64,000 nucleotides of DNA from Neoscytalidium dimidiatum (lineage: Eukaryota > Ascomycota > Dothideomycetes > Botryosphaeriales > Botryosphaeriaceae): NCBI GenBank assembly GCA_037367355.1, contig CM074699.1, positions 682,001 through 746,000 on the forward strand. The letters are read 5' to 3'. This document shows, piece after piece, positions 1-11,600 of the stretch. Below the pieces are notes generated by a model. It saw only the letters and a list, made by a program, of their open reading frames with translations, was not told the DNA's origin and made no database searches. The position numbers were made by a program, and so were the translations under genes. The first letter of the stretch is position 1; each line of letters opens with the position of its first letter.

Positions 1-1167
1 ATCCGAAGAAGCGCGTTGACGCGATGGAGGCCGCGGCGGATCATTAGTGACAAAATATTCAACAGGCGTGCCTGTACCAGTGAATGGTGAAGTCTGACCA
101 GTGGCCGTACTAGTCGAGTTCCCGAAGTAGGCGCGTGAAGCATCAACTTGCTGAACTGGCAAAGAAATTGCTGGCTTGGAAGGCTTCCGAAAGACTTTCT
201 TGAATCGGGTCTTGAGAGATCCCGAGAAAGACCTTTTCTCCTCGGATTTTACAGGAGTGATTGCAGGAGCCGGGATCCCAAAAGGTGGCGTTTCATGTGG
301 AGAAGGGCTGTGTTCGTGAGTTGCACTTGCTTCATTATATCGCTGTTTCTCTTGGCGCCTTTTGAAGGGAGTAAAGGCGAAAGATGGCCGCGTCCTCAGC
401 TTGTTCTTCTGGAATTCTTGCAAAACTTTATCCCGTGCTGTAGAGACCTCGTCTGTAGATGCCACTTGAGAGTAGCGCTGGTGTGCGTCGTTCTCCTTCA
501 CGTTGACGTCATGCTCGGACAATGCTCTATTTTCTTTCGTTATTTGGCTGGAGGAATACCTCGTGTTCATGTTGGTGTCCGGGCAGTTGTCATGAGTACT
601 GCCAATACCAAGACTCCACGAAGTGTACATTGAGCGCGACTTGCGTACCTGCTTTGAGGCGGGGGTCTTTGGAGGAAGGATCGGCGACGCCATCGAGAAG
701 GGCTCTCTAGGGGCGGGAGGAGCGGATGCGATGGATGAAGTAGGTATGTGATCTCGTACGTAATGCTGAGGAGTGGCAACCGGGGCCGCTGTTGCATTAG
801 ACGTGCTGCTCTGCTGCCTTTCAAGGCTGAATCTATGAGAGTGTAGTGACTTTCGATTTCTGATTGCATTGTCCTCTCCGGCCTGTCGAAGACTGGAGCC
901 ACGTGCTGGGAAGTGGGAGCCTTGAGAGGCCCTACTTGCGCTGCTCTTGTGTCTTGCTAATTCCAGACTTCGCTCAGCCTTGGATTTGGCGTGCTCCAAT
1001 GCATATGCTCGTTCAAAGGCCTGTACAGCGGCGGCCGTCGCATGCTCTCGGACAATGAACGGATCGGAAGGCTCAGCTACAGAAACTTTTCCTCGTGCTT
1101 GGACCGAAGACGATGACTTGGCGTGCCTTAGCCGTGTTCCGGCATCGCTGGAGGCACGCGCAAGCAT
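1..1167 (-). CDS. Serine-rich fungal protein of unknown function, 3' end beyond the window
   Basis: The minus strand has one open frame from an ATG at 1167-1165 to the left edge, at least 389 residues with no stop. It is rich in Ser, Pro, Arg and Gln and looks disordered. Two short segments look conserved: a basic stretch near 210-185 (SGSLKTRFKKVFRKPSKP) and, just after it, LPVQQVDASRAYFGN. No enzyme motif or membrane segment is visible, and I do not recognise the family. The start is uncertain. A second minus frame (ATG at 1363, or the internal ATG near 1291) runs into this one and reads like coding sequence, so the true N-terminus may lie upstream, joined by a frameshift or a missed splice. 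That the frame is a gene is fairly sure; the function is unknown. Confidence 0.6.
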   Translation of the reverse strand, partial: MLARASSDAGTRLRHAKSSSSVQARGKVSVAEPSDPFIVREHATAAAVQAFERAYALEHAKSKAERSLELARHKSSASRASQGSHFPARGSSLRQAGEDNAIRNRKSLHSHRFSLERQQSSTSNATAAPVATPQHYVRDHIPTSSIASAPPAPREPFSMASPILPPKTPASKQVRKSRSMYTSWSLGIGSTHDNCPDTNMNTRYSSSQITKENRALSEHDVNVKENDAHQRYSQVASTDEVSTARDKVLQEFQKNKLRTRPSFAFTPFKRRQEKQRYNEASATHEHSPSPHETPPFGIPAPAITPVKSEEKRSFSGSLKTRFKKVFRKPSKPAISLPVQQVDASRAYFGNSTSTATGQTSPFTGTGTPVEYFVTNDPPRPPSRQRASSD

Positions 1168-2708
1168 CTGCGGGTGTTGTTCGAACGGAGAAGTGCAGGC
1201 GCGGCGTATCGAGATTGCCAACAATATCCAAGACGGCGGGATCAAACGAATTATGTGGATCCAACAGTGGGGGAACAAACAGTGGTATCATGTGGAGAAG
1301 AGAGGAGTGAGGGAGAAGAAGGCGGACGCACGACTGGAGGTTGTCAGTAGAGAAGATCACCAATGAGGCAAGAGAGATCCCTCATTGTTACGGTAGGTGC
1401 TTGCCGGGCCCGACCGATCGGATAGAAGCTTGGCCTCTGAGATCTTAATTTGAGTAGGAGAGAGAAATTGGGAAGGCCGCTAAACGAATCGTGAACCCAC
1501 CACGCTGGGAGCTGGTGTTAATGAGGGGAGCTATTCAAAGCGTATACTGGAGAACACCGGGAGTTGAGATATTTGTCTTAGCCATATGCGTCAGAGAGCT
1601 TGGAAATAATTCCTACTGTCGTCAAGAGCAGAAGGTAGGGCAGCTGTTTATGCGCATTTTCTCGAAATCGTATTACGGGGAGGCCATTAACGTCGACCAA
1701 TCCTTGTTGCCAATAAACTGTTGGAGGTATCACAATCCTGCCTTAGCTGTGCAACAGAGATCTTTAATGTGTAGATACGCCTGGTGAAACTCTTAGATCG
1801 AGAGATTGATTGAGCAGTTTTCCAACAGAAAGCCGGCTTAAAGTACTGGAGCATCTAAGAACAGAGTTCGTGGTGTAGAAGCCGCTGTGCAAAGAGTGCA
1901 TGTGGTATCCGAACCGTCCAAAGGTGAGTGAACAAACATAGTCGTGACCTTCGCGATTGGAGAAACAATTCCCTTTCGTGTTATGCAATGGCCTTGTTGC
2001 CTCAAGGGTGCAATACCGCAGCTTACATTCGCGCCTTCCGAGAAAGAATGCCTTTCATTTGCGCGCGACTCCAGAGCGAACGCAAAAAGCAACGACAGCT
2101 GTTGGGGCGCGGTCGTAATACCGTAGTAAGCGGAAAGTAGTGCGTGACAGGTTCCTTGCAGGGTGCTGCACAGATGACCTCTTCTCGCGGCAATTTCGGC
2201 CTGTAAGATCGGCGGGCACGTGAAAAAGTCCCCAACGAGTGGAGAAGACCGGTGATCTGCATACCGATAAGGGTCCAAGCTTTCAGGGAGCTCCCATGCC
2301 ACCCTCCGTAAGATGCACCTTCAACGGCACACGGCATGCACCCCTACCGTGCTGCTGATTGGTGTTGAGGACCCCTTATCACGCCAAGTAGCACGCCTTC
2401 GCCTCGCCACCCTTGTGTGCGACTGAGACAATCTATCGAACAGCTGAACGGCATTCGTCATTCTAAGCAGAATTGCACTGTGAATTCGAAGCTTGCATTG
2501 CGAACCTATAGAGCACATGCGACCGGGCTTCCCAATCTATGCCAGAGAATGCCATGACCCATAACCATATCCTCCATGACCCTCTCTCCCAATGATCCTA
2601 GATGAAAACATGTCTGCTCCGTAACCGAATCCCCGAAAGTCTGTTGTGGCGCCCTGTAGACACCTCACATATCCGTGCTATATCCTAATACGAATATACC
2701 CCTACGAT
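1168..2708. other. Intergenic region
   Basis: The first 200 bases hold the out-of-frame possible N-terminus of the left-edge gene. The rest is the 3' flank of the protease gene. Open frames on both strands, such as 1838-2302 on the minus strand, show no recognisable domain and overlap each other. I see no RNA gene or repeat. Confidence 0.4.
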
Positions 2709-4565
2709 TTACATAGAGGCGCGCTGGGCAGCGCGGTGGTGCTTGAACTCCTCGAAGAACTCCTCCATTTCGTCAGCAACGAAGCCCTCGAACTTCTCGG
2801 CAAGCTTCTCGATCTTGGACTCGAGCTTCTCGGAGCCAGCGTGGATCTTGTGGCCAACAGTCTCGATCTCCTCCTCAACATCCTCCATCGAGGGAATGGA
2901 GATGTCGATGGACTTGGAGGCAATCTTGTAACCGCCATCGGCGACGATCTCGCTGTAGTTGGACTTGCCACCACCGTTCCAGGCAAGGACCTGCACAAGT
3001 GATTAGTATGCGATTCAAGTGGTACATAGCGGACAGAACTTACGTTGGTAGTGTCGCTGGGGACATCGGTCAGAGCGCCCTCGGTGGCGATGGAGATCAG
3101 CTGCTTCTTGAGCTTGGCCGGGGAGATCTCCGCGACAGAGTAGGCAGAGTCAGAGGCAGGCTGGAGCGAAAGGAAGTAGGCCAGAAGACCAGCAATGTGG
3201 GGAGAGGCCATGGAGGTACCCGAGATCTTGTTGGTAGCGTACTTGCTGCCGATCCAGGTGGAAAGAATGTTGAGACCAGGGGCAAAGATGTCATTGCACT
3301 TGCCGTAGTTCGAGAAGTACGCACGCTCGTCAGCGAGGGTAGAGGCACCAACGGTGACAGCCTTCTCGGCACCAGCAGGCGAGTACCTGCAGGAGTCGGC
3401 GTTGTCGTTACCAGCAGCGACGGCGAAGTGAATGCCAGCGTCGACAGCAGCGTTGACAGCGAGATCGAGAGTGGTAGACTTGCCGCCGCCCAGACTCATG
3501 TTGGCAGCGGAGCCCTTAAAGCCCTTCTTGCCCTTGCCAGCCTTAGCAGCGGCAACCTGGGCAGAGTGCTGCTCAGCAGCATACTCAACGCCCTTGACAA
3601 CATCCGACATGGTGCCGGAGCCGTTCGAACGAAGGACCTTGACGGCGTAGACGTTGGCCTTCTTGGCAACACCATACTTCTTACCAGCGACGGTGCCAGA
3701 GCAGTGGGTGCCGTGACCGTTGCCATCCTCGTCGACATCACCTTGAGGGATGGTCTTGCCCCAGTGAGCACGGCCCTCGAAGTCGACGTGCTCAGTGTTG
3801 GTGCCGGTGTCGATAACGTAGACATCGACGCCCTCTCCACCGTCGGCAGTGTACAGGTATTTGCTGAAGGTACCGAAGCTCAGGCTCTCGCGGTGGGAGA
3901 TACGAGCGAGACCCCAGGGGGCGTTCTTCTCGACCTCGTAGTCATCCTTCATGGTGTGGACCTCGGAGTCCCTCTCGACGTACTCGACCTAGGTACCGAG
4001 CTCGTCAGTATGGCGTGATGGGACGTAACAGAACGAGTCACGTGGGGTCGAAAGGGGCTTCTGGCGGCATCTTTGCCGCTGAATGAAGCTGTGACAGGAA
4101 CGAAGGGAGAGGAGGAGGAAGTTGGTGGTGCGAGACGGCTTGTCCAGGTTGCCGTCCGGTCTCGGACGGTCGCATGTTACAAAGACTTACATCAGGGTGC
4201 CTCCGGATCTGCTCGATGACATCCTCATCAAAGTGACCAGAGTAGCCGAGGAAGCCGCCAGCGACGTTGTAGGTGTGCTTCAAGCCCTCAAAGACCTCGT
4301 CGACGATGGGGAACTGCGAGCGCTTGCGCAGCTCGGTCCTCTCGTTCTCGCTCGAGGTGTGGATCTCCTGGACCCACGAGTGGTGAGCGGTCGCATCCTC
4401 GTGCTTGACGTGGCTCTTGAATTTGATGATGTACGAGTTCGGGATCTCCTTGGCGTTCACCGAGGAGATGACCGGGGCAGCGTCGTTGTGGATGGAGCCG
4501 GTGTTGAAGACCGGGGAAGCTGACGCCAGCACGGGCAGCAGCGATAAGCAGGCGGCAGCCTTCAT
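2709..4565 (-). CDS. Subtilisin-like vacuolar serine protease (cerevisin/PrB type), 3 exons
   Basis: The exons are 4565-4191, 3988-3044 and 2990-2709, with introns 3989-4190 (GTAAGT...CCTAG) and 2991-3043 (GTAAGT...TGCAG). They give 533 residues, typical for fungal vacuolar protease B. Residues 1-17 form a signal peptide. An I9 inhibitor propeptide follows (about 42-130, core IPNSYIIKFKSHVKHEDATA). The peptidase S8 domain starts near 150 and has all catalytic residues: Asp185 (VYVIDTGTN), His217 (GNGHGTHCSG), oxyanion Asn319 (AAGND) and Ser384 (SGTSMASPH). The charged C-terminal tail of about 90 residues is typical of vacuolar members. In this family the zymogen self-processes and acts in vacuolar protein turnover and autophagy. 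The start is fixed by the signal peptide, and both junctions restore conserved sequence. The gene is divergent from the BEACH gene. The family call is firm; vacuolar rather than secreted location is inferred from the tail. Confidence 0.93.
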
Positions 4566-5696
4566 GGTTGCAGAAGTCGCCCGGATTCTGTCAAAGGAAA
4601 AAAGAGCGAAAGTATAGAGAGATAGATGAAAGCGACGAGGGAGGGAAGATGGGTGGATGGGTGAGGATGGGAGGTGGAAGCCGAGGGTGCTGCAGCTGGA
4701 GCTCTTATCAATGGGCGAGCGGCGGATGACGAAGAGGAGCTGGGGACGGAGGCTGGTTCCAGGGTCTAGCACGAGTCGGGTTTAGTGCTGGCCCAACCAG
4801 TCACGCGTGACGGCTCCGGAGTCAAGGCTGCAATCCAGGTACGCTGCTTGCTGGTGCGGTGCGGCGAGCAATGCGGACCACTGCGGCCTTTTCGACGGGG
4901 CGAGCGCGGCGTCCAGACGGGATGCGTTATTCCCCGGTGGTCGCGTGCGGCATGCAGCGAGTAGCCAGCAGCGAGCAGCCAGCAGCGAACAGCGAGCAGC
5001 GAACTGCGGTGCACTGGCAGCGCAGACAGGACCGCCACGCGCCGGCGCGTGTTGCCGCGCTGTTGCCATGGCAGGCGGCAGGCCCGGCGGTCCTGGTGCT
5101 GCTACGCGCCGAGAGTCCCTGAGGCGGAGGTGCAGCGTCATGACCCGCTAGTGCGTGTGGCTCAGTACTCTGCACGCACATCACTCTCGCGAGCTGTCTC
5201 AGGCCGGGGAGCTGGTCACTGGTGTAGGCAGGCAACGCGCGCTGAGGCACGACGCGCGGAGCTCCCGTACCTTTCTGAGCTACTTCGTTTTGGCGGGCAC
5301 CCGCGTGCAGCCCACGCCTGACCTCCACCACCGCATCCGCGGGCTGACGGTCAGTTCTGAGGGTGTCCTGCCACAGCTCAAGCCCACGCTGCTCAGGCCG
5401 CCCGTTCGTCCAACGCCGCTTCGCCCCGCCTCGCCCGCTCGCACACCCCGGCGCCGTACCACCCACAACAGGCGCCGTTGCTACAAGCTCACACGCTCGC
5501 CAGCTCCGCCCTCGACGCTCGCAGCGAAAAGCCCCATGTTTGTCCGCGCCCTCAGATGACGATCCGGTCTTGCGACATTTTCGGCCGACTCGAAACCTCC
5601 GCCGGCGATCACTCTGCCGGGGTGAGATGCCCGACGAGTACCTCTCCCGCCTTTCATTCCGACCCTAGACCGCGCTGAGCCGGAGGTGCCATCATC
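4566..5696. promoter_or_regulatory. Divergent intergenic region between the protease and BEACH genes
   Basis: This region of 1.13 kb must hold the promoters of both flanking genes. It is GC-rich and contains the degenerate repeat at 4954-5005. Several overlapping open frames exist on both strands without recognisable domains. No clear TATA box was assigned. Confidence 0.4.
4954..5005. repeat. Degenerate GCAGCGA/GCAGCCA tandem repeat
   Basis: About seven imperfect units of 7-8 nt (AGCAGCGA, AGCAGCCA, AACAGCGA) lie head to tail. A similar short run is seen near 31,657-31,690. It is simple-sequence repeat, not a mobile element. Confidence 0.6.
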
Positions 5697-8600
5697 ATGG
5701 ACGAACCCTCCCGCCGCCCTTCTGCGGCCGCCTCCGTAACCTCTCGCTCGAACAGTCCGACCCTTAAGGAGCTCTACACCCTCGTTGATAGCCTTATCGC
5801 TGCTCTTCCGCAGAGCTCCACCTCCTCCACCGCCGAAACCATACAAGTACAATGCGACTGTCTTCGCCGGATACGCCAGCTTTTGATAGACTCGCCCGAC
5901 TTTCGTCAACTCAAGGATGCCTTCCGCCAGGCCAAGGGCTTCACAGCCTTGATCGACACCTTACGTTCCGTCTCGGGCTTCTACAACCCCTCACATCTCT
6001 CTAAGGACGCGCACACTGAATTCTTCGAGCTCCTCAAGGCTGTCCTGGCCGTGCTTTCCGAAGCTTTGAATGACCACCCGGGCAACCGGAGGTTCTTCCT
6101 AAAGAAGGTGGAAGGTGATGGTTGGAGAGCGCTGGAACAGGCGCTCATAAGCACTGGTGTTGGCGGCGGCTTTCAGGATAAAGACACATTTGACGATGCT
6201 GGGCAGGAGCAGTTATTCGGCTGTCTCGTGGCATTCGCTCTGGCCGAGGAAAACATGACGCGGATTTTCCGTGACATTAGAAGCCTCTCGCCGGATGCCA
6301 CAGATGGGGGCCAGAAGCCAGCCGCCAATGAGACCTCTCTCGCCGTGTCTAGAGACACACGAGAAGTGGCTGGCCGGCCTAAGGATCCTCTCATTGACAT
6401 ACTCCAAAGACACCTTGGTGGCTTCTTCAGTGGGAACGAGGTTCTTCAAAACCCAGAGATTCTTCCAGTAATCATCAATGCATGGTTGATGCTTTTTCAA
6501 GATGGGACCACTGGCTCAAGGTCGCCACTGCTGTCCACATCGGTTCTATTGGTCCTGGAAAACATCATTGCTATGTCCGCACATAACAAACTTGCAGCAC
6601 ATGGAACGACAATTCTGAGGACTCTCTTGCCATTGATGTTCGAATCGAGCGAGACGTCGGCGGAGCACTTTCTCCTCCACCGACTTACTGAAGATCTCAT
6701 ATCCTATGGCATCAATGACTTGGAAGATGCAAGGTATCTCTACCGACTGGCGGCTAAATCTGAGAAGGCCGCCAGCTTTCTCTTGTCTGCTATCAGATCG
6801 TCCAGACAGGCCCCTTTCATCCAATTAGACATGTCACTACATGGCTACACATCTATCGAGCTGCGAGACCTGGGTAGAACCTTTCCTCCCACCTCGGCAA
6901 ACGGTGGATACACAATCAGTGCTTGGCTTCGAGTTGACAAGTATGACGACAATTTCCACACTACGATATTCGGGGCTTATGATGCCACACAAACTTGTTT
7001 CGTGCTGGTGTATCTAGAGAAGGGCTCTCATTACCTCATCCTCCAGACTTCCACAACTTCTTCCCGGCCAAGTGTCCGTTTCAAATCGGCAGTCTTCAAA
7101 GAGGGTGTCTGGTACCATATCGCCATTGTCCACCGCAGACCTAAGGTTGCTGGCTTGAGCCGTGCTAATTTGTTCATCAATGGGGAGTTTGCTGAACAAG
7201 TGAAATGCAACTTTCCTTCGAACTCGCCAAGCTTCAGTAGCAGCACTGAGAGCTTCACCGCATTTACTTCAAATCAACGCGCATCCTCTCCAATCGAGGC
7301 ATTCCTCGGCACTCCTCACAACATTTCTCCACGTTTGGGCAGGAACGTTGTTACCACAAAGCTATCGATTGCGTCCTTCTATCTATTTTCAGAAGCCTTA
7401 TCTGACGAATTGGTCGCGGTTTATCACAAGCTTGGCCCGAGATACAACGGGAATTTCCAGGACTGTCTCGGCTCCTTCTTGACTTACCATGCATCGGCAG
7501 ATCTAAACCTTTACAATGAGTTGCTTCACCCTGCCAAGGAAGAACGGTCAGAGATTCTATCTGCAATGCGTCACAAGGCTGGTGCGATCCTCCCTGAAAG
7601 TCGAATCCTCATGAGTATCTGCCCGACTGCTGTGATGGATGATGACGATCGAAACCACATCGATGAGTCTCAGTTGGTCAAGTCTTTGTCAAAGGCCGCT
7701 GCAAAGAATCTTCGTTACTATACCCGGTTGGCGGGCCATCGCATTGCCATTAATGCCGCAGTACCATCGATAAATGACGCTCTTTGCCAAGTAAATGGAG
7801 TCGCTGTTCTTGCCGGCGAGCCAGTGGTTGTTGTACCTCAGTCACTCGACGATGCAAGCTGGAGGGTTGGAGGCACCGCAGCCATTGGGTTGAAACTCGT
7901 TGAATTAGCGACGACGAGAAACGCTTTGATGACAGCCGTCCAGATCATGTTCGAATCCGTTCATGATAACTGGAGAAATAGCGAAGCCATGGAGAGAGAG
8001 CATGGGTTTGCTGTTTTGGCTGCGCTGCTCCGTGATAAGCTTGGCTTAGGGTCCGTCTTCAATGCATCGACAACTGGCCCCATTGACGATCCGGACCAGG
8101 AGACACTGTCGTACGAGCTCCTGCAGCTCATCCTGCGGTTTGTAGGGTTTGAAGAGAACAGGCCCCAAGAGTCCAAGATTATCAATCCTCTTGCCTATCG
8201 GGCTCTTCTGATCGACTTTGACTTGTGGCGGAAGTGCTCTGCCGACACTCAGAAATTGTACTATCGGCAGTTTGAATGTTTTGCCAAAGATAGCAAGTAT
8301 CATGTCTTCAATGCTAAGAGGCTTACTCGCATGCGTAAGTTTTCGAAGACCATACGTTCGAAACACAACTAACATTTTGTCAGGCATCATAAAAAGGCTC
8401 CTTGACGCACTCAAGGGGGAATCATTTACCCAGGAAGTCTTCCCACATTTTCTAAACGCCTTCAGAGCTCTTCTTAAATGCAGTGTATCGTCGGATATCC
8501 TAAGATCGCTTGCTCTTTTCATCACTTTTGCGCTGCAAGAGAGCAGGACGCTGGTTAATCGCCCGCTTCGCTCCAGCAGTAGTGCGAGGCAGTTGAAGAG

Positions 8601-11600
8601 AGCGCCGACCCAGCCGCTTTTACCTCATTCAAGCCCTTCTACAAGACCCATGACACCAAATCTTCAAACGGAATCAGAAAAACTATCTAAGAAGGAAATG
8701 GGCATAAGGGTTCTAGAGGCATACGCAGCTTTCTTGTGTGACGACGCAAGCGGGACGGAGATTCGACGATTTGCGAAGACCGTGACCAACAAGGTAGGCC
8801 ATTGCTTCGATCTGTCGGATGAGATGGCTGATTTGGGCCAGTGGCTCGTTTACCTCCTTGCTGAGAATGACGCTCGGGTGATCGTTCCAACTATGCAAAT
8901 TTTAGCCCGCCTATTGGTCATACAGGGTCCTCACTTCGTCAAGAAATTCACTAGAGATGGCGGCTTCACCAACCTGAAGCACAGGTTGAAGGCATGGTGG
9001 AATACACCGCCGGTATGGACCATCTGTTTTGCCATTCTCTTCGGTGCCGACGTCGGCAAGATCAATTTCGAGAGGGACTTCGACCTGTACAACTTGATGG
9101 ACGCATTTTCTTCCTCAAATGGCCAGATCACCATAGCTTATCCAGACATCTTCCCAGCCATGACGGCAATGTTGGAGACTGGGCTTCGCGTGGTCGTGAA
9201 GCAACAGGAAGCACTCGATAGGCCAGCTACGAGTCAGGGAGAGAACGGCACAAACCCGAAGGTATCCGGGACGCCAACCCCGAAGGCAACTGGCAGGAAG
9301 CGATCCATGTCACTGGAGAGTGAGCTCGCGTCAAGAGGTATGAACGATTACTCCTTTCCCACGGTTTCCCTAACTAATACAAAGTAGCGGAACCGCAGGA
9401 ACCTTCGTCGAGACAGAAGCTCGTGGACTATGCAGCAATACTGCACACAATCATCCAGTTTCTTGCCGATGTTCACATGAAATCTCCTCATTTCCGAGAG
9501 TTCGCGATAGCGTCAAATTACGTTCAAGACTTGTTATTTGTCCTCTACCCGGTCATTGTCACCTCTGACAGCGTTTCCGCGGAAACGGAGCTTAATTCTC
9601 GTGGATCTGCTCTGACATTCGAAGGTCAAGATGTACTCATAAATCCCCATTCAGGTGTCGGAGATTCAAATCCTTCCATTGTTCGCACAACTCCAATCGA
9701 GGCCCCACGCAGCCCGTCGGCTTCCAAGGCTACGCCTCTGAGACGAGGGAATTCATTCATCTTGATAAGTTCGGACAAGGTCAAGTATCCCGCTGCTTCA
9801 GCTCGACTGCATACCGTGCTGTCTCCAAAGAAGTCAGGCTCCGTAGACTTGAAAGTCGGGAATGCGGTCGTTCAAGCTTTATTAGAGCTTGTCGTCGGTG
9901 TCTTTTTGGATCAACTACTCCACAAAAAGGACTTCTCCGGATTTGGACTCTTTCTGAAAGTCCCACCTGGCTTTCAGGAGCATCAGGCTTACTTTGAATC
10001 GTATGTGCTTCTACATACCATGCAGAGCATTACCACGGAGCTGCAGCTGCGCCAAGATCTCCTATCTGAACCAAGAGTTTTGACTAATCTTGCTCGATAC
10101 ACGCTCCATATGGCCGAAGCCGTCTTTGAAGGTTGGTTTATGAACGGAGCCGAGGCGCTTCTCGATTTCATCGGAACAATTCTAGACTACCTACATCGCC
10201 CGGATGTTGCTCAGCTGAAGGGAGTTCGCCTCTGCACCCAAGCAATCTCAACCATTCGCACGGTCTTCTTCCGGGTGGCGTTGCTTCGTCTGTCTGAGCT
10301 GGACGAGCCGGATAATGAAGCCGAGGCTATTGCTTTTCTCCATAAAATGGCTTACTGGCAGACTATAATTCTTCACCCAGAGAATTTGGAAGGCAATTAT
10401 CTTAGGTTGCTGTGCTACCTGCTTTACACAAAACTGGTTTCTGGGGACACTCGTGTCAGAGCTGCCGCTGCAGACTTCTGGAGGCTCATGCTTGTGCAGA
10501 AGCCTGCAGAGACATCTCAGATGCTGAACCAGACCACGTCAAGCAACGACCGGAAGCTTTTTAGCGAGTTCATGAAACTCACAGAGCTCGACAATGATGC
10601 CTTTCTTGCCTGGCTTGACGATCACCGCAGCGATTTGGATAACTTGTTCTTCGGTGCAATGTCGAAGTCTTGGGAAGAATTTGTGACCGACGAAAACCGC
10701 AAAACAGAAGAAAGCGCAAAGAACAGGGTCAACAAGAGACGTGATCGCCTAAAGCAATGGCAATCCGAAGAGGCAGCTGCCGACAACACTTGGCATCGGC
10801 ATGAAGTATCAACGACTCATTGGCGTGCCAACATCTTCGCCGCTGAGCGCTTAAAGCATCAACGAGCGCAGCAGGACCAGCAAGATAATTTGACCTTTCT
10901 AGCTTCCGCTTTAGAAAAGCTCGATCGTTCCCTGCGTGAGCCCTGCGCACTTTTCGAGTCGGAAGAAGTTACGAAGTGGCAGCTTGATGAGACCGAAGGT
11001 CGAAACAGGATGAGGTTGCGGATACTTCCCGACAGGAACGCCGGTCGAAAGGAGGAGTACCAACCGAAGAGGAGAGACTCTGAAGCCGTACCAAAAGCTA
11101 AGCTTAGTCTCATGACGAACATTCCTCAGATAGCGACCCCTGACGCCGCTAGCGCTACGCCGAACAGTGCGCATCCTGGAGGCAATGGTCAAAATGGCAG
11201 AGATCGGTCAGTCAGCCAGTCATCCGTCCAGTCAAATGCAGAGGACGATTTTGAATTTGTCGCCGACCCGAACGAGGGCGAGGACGGATTCGAGGATAAA
11301 AATCGCAAGGTCATGCGCTCGCTTCAATCGGGTGACCAGGTCCAGCACGTCTACAACGTATCCCGCATCGTCGGTTTGGAAGCCTGCGAAGGCCTGCTGA
11401 TCTTGGGAAAAGACTCACTGTACCTTTTGGACAATTTCTTCCAGAGATCTGACGGCGAGATCATCCGTGTGTGGCAGGCGCCTCCTGAAGAAAGGGACAC
11501 ATACGTTCAGATGATATCTGGGAAGAAAGCAACGGAGAGGAGGCCTCAAATGGTTGATGGCGAACAAACTACTCGGCACTGGAAGTGGCCAGAGGTGATT

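Noticed and set aside
2999..4018. Plus-strand open frame of 339 codons
   Set aside because: It is antisense to the protease gene, whose frame carries the full catalytic triad; long antisense frames are common opposite GC3-rich genes.
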